Positions 7,689 through 8,133 of a stretch of 8,133 nt of DNA are shown piece by piece; positions within the stretch are counted from its first letter, which is position 1, and every line of letters begins with the position of its first letter. The notes beneath the pieces were generated by a model. That model saw only the letters and a program-made list of their open reading frames with translations. It searched no databases and was not told where the DNA came from. The stretch lies in NCBI GenBank assembly GCA_022425445.1, contig JAKMFM010000057.1, positions 1 to 8,133 on the forward strand, written 5' to 3'. This stretch comes from Planktomarina sp. GTDB taxonomy: Bacteria > Pseudomonadota > Alphaproteobacteria > Rhodobacterales > Rhodobacteraceae. The position numbers and the translations under genes were made by a program.

Positions 7689-7723
7689 TGTGTTACACAT
7701 TGTGTCTGTATGTGTTACACATT
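7689..7723 (+). repeat. Two exact 13-bp direct repeats (TGTGTTACACATT) before the integrase
   Basis: TGTGTTACACATT occurs at 7689-7701 and again at 7711-7723, starts 22 bp apart, or about two DNA turns. Each copy holds a near-palindrome TGTGT-T-ACACA. Further TGTGT boxes follow at 7701, 7724 and 7746. The array lies between the tRNA 3' end and the integrase start, where recombinase arm-binding sites, directionality-factor sites or an autoregulatory operator would be expected. Which of these it is cannot be told from sequence alone. Confidence 0.7.
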
Positions 7724-7762
7724 TGTGTTTCTCTGCTTCGTTGTCTGTGTTGGGTGTTCATA

Positions 7763-8133
7763 ATGCAGCACCATAAAAGCCAGATATACCAGCGCAAGAA
7801 CCGAAAGGGTGAGAAAGGCGTTTGGTACTACCGCAAAAGGATACCTGCGGATGTCCTTGGCATATGGAAAGTGAATGGACGAAGCATAAAAGAATACAAT
7901 GCCTCTCTGGGTACGACAGACAAGCGAGAGGCAGAGCGCAGAGCCGTTAAAGAACACGCAAAGTTTCTCAACATACTTGAGATCAAACGGCAAGAAAGTC
8001 GTGTGGTGCTGAGTGAAAGCCAAGAACGCATACAAACGCATTACAAATACGAAGATAAACTACGCAGACTTGGTGCGCATCCAGAGCAAGCACCACCCGT
8101 CAACGCACCTCCAGAGATCATCCAGCAATATCA
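7763..8133 (+). CDS. Tyrosine recombinase / phage-type integrase, N-terminal part (cut by window edge)
   Basis: The first 123 residues of a protein that continues past the right edge. VWYYRKRIPADVLG (20-33) followed by SLGTTDKREAERRA (48-61) is the typical N-terminal arm-type DNA-binding module of proteobacterial phage/island integrases: a small beta-sheet, then a helix. The core-binding and catalytic domains (Arg...His-x-x-Arg...Tyr) would lie outside the window, so activity cannot be judged. Position next to tRNA-Leu supports the call. The frame is open back to the TAA at 7625; ATG at 7763 is the first ATG beginning the recognisable module, but there is no clear ribosome binding site, and GTG at 7754 or 7712 is possible. 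Six of nine Ile codons are ATA, and three of thirteen Arg codons are AGA/AGG, unlike gltD and uppP, which suggests foreign origin. Confidence 0.85.
   Translation, partial: MQHHKSQIYQRKNRKGEKGVWYYRKRIPADVLGIWKVNGRSIKEYNASLGTTDKREAERRAVKEHAKFLNILEIKRQESRVVLSESQERIQTHYKYEDKLRRLGAHPEQAPPVNAPPEIIQQY

Noticed and set aside
7715..8041. Minus-strand open frame of 108 codons over the integrase and repeat region
   Set aside because: The plus-strand frame carries a recognisable integrase N-terminal module; the minus-strand product has no known features.
1..8133. CRISPR array, insertion sequence or rRNA
   Set aside because: No regularly spaced repeats beyond the pair at 7689-7723, no transposase frame and no rRNA-like stretch were seen.

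Overview
The window looks like chromosomal DNA of an alphaproteobacterium, most likely Rhodobacterales / Roseobacter group. This rests on the protein sequences (an Azospirillum-like glutamate synthase large subunit and an 'NDUFA9-like' NAD(P)-binding protein typical of these bacteria) and on base composition that appears moderately GC-rich by eye. No species can be named from sequence reading alone.

Layout, left to right. Positions 1-5337 are a minus-strand nitrogen-assimilation unit transcribed gltD then gltB. It encodes the small (NADPH/FAD/Fe-S) and large (glutaminase/FMN/Fe-S) subunits of NADPH-dependent glutamate synthase (GOGAT). gltB runs off the left edge without its C-terminal GXGXG domain. 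A 208-bp divergent intergenic region (5338-5545) separates gltD from plus-strand uppP (5546-6358), the undecaprenyl-diphosphate phosphatase that recycles the lipid carrier for cell-wall synthesis. uppP converges, with only 5 bp between stop codons, on a minus-strand gene (6364-7344) for an atypical short-chain-dehydrogenase-like protein of the NDUFA9 type.

The right end changes character. A complete tRNA-Leu(CAG) gene with encoded CCA lies at 7538-7623, preceded by a plausible promoter. About 140 bp further on is the 5' part of a tyrosine-recombinase (phage/island integrase) gene, cut by the right edge. The DNA between them carries two exact 13-bp repeats 22 bp apart. The integrase uses codons unlike its neighbours, with many ATA and AGA/AGG codons. 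This is the usual arrangement of an integrated element at a tRNA 3' end, so the window appears to hold the conserved chromosome up to the junction plus the first few hundred bases of the element. Any cargo lies beyond the window.

The core genes (gltBD, uppP, the NDUFA9-like gene) are ordinary and intact. No new multi-gene system can be seen; the observation most worth following is the tRNA-Leu/integrase junction and its repeat array.
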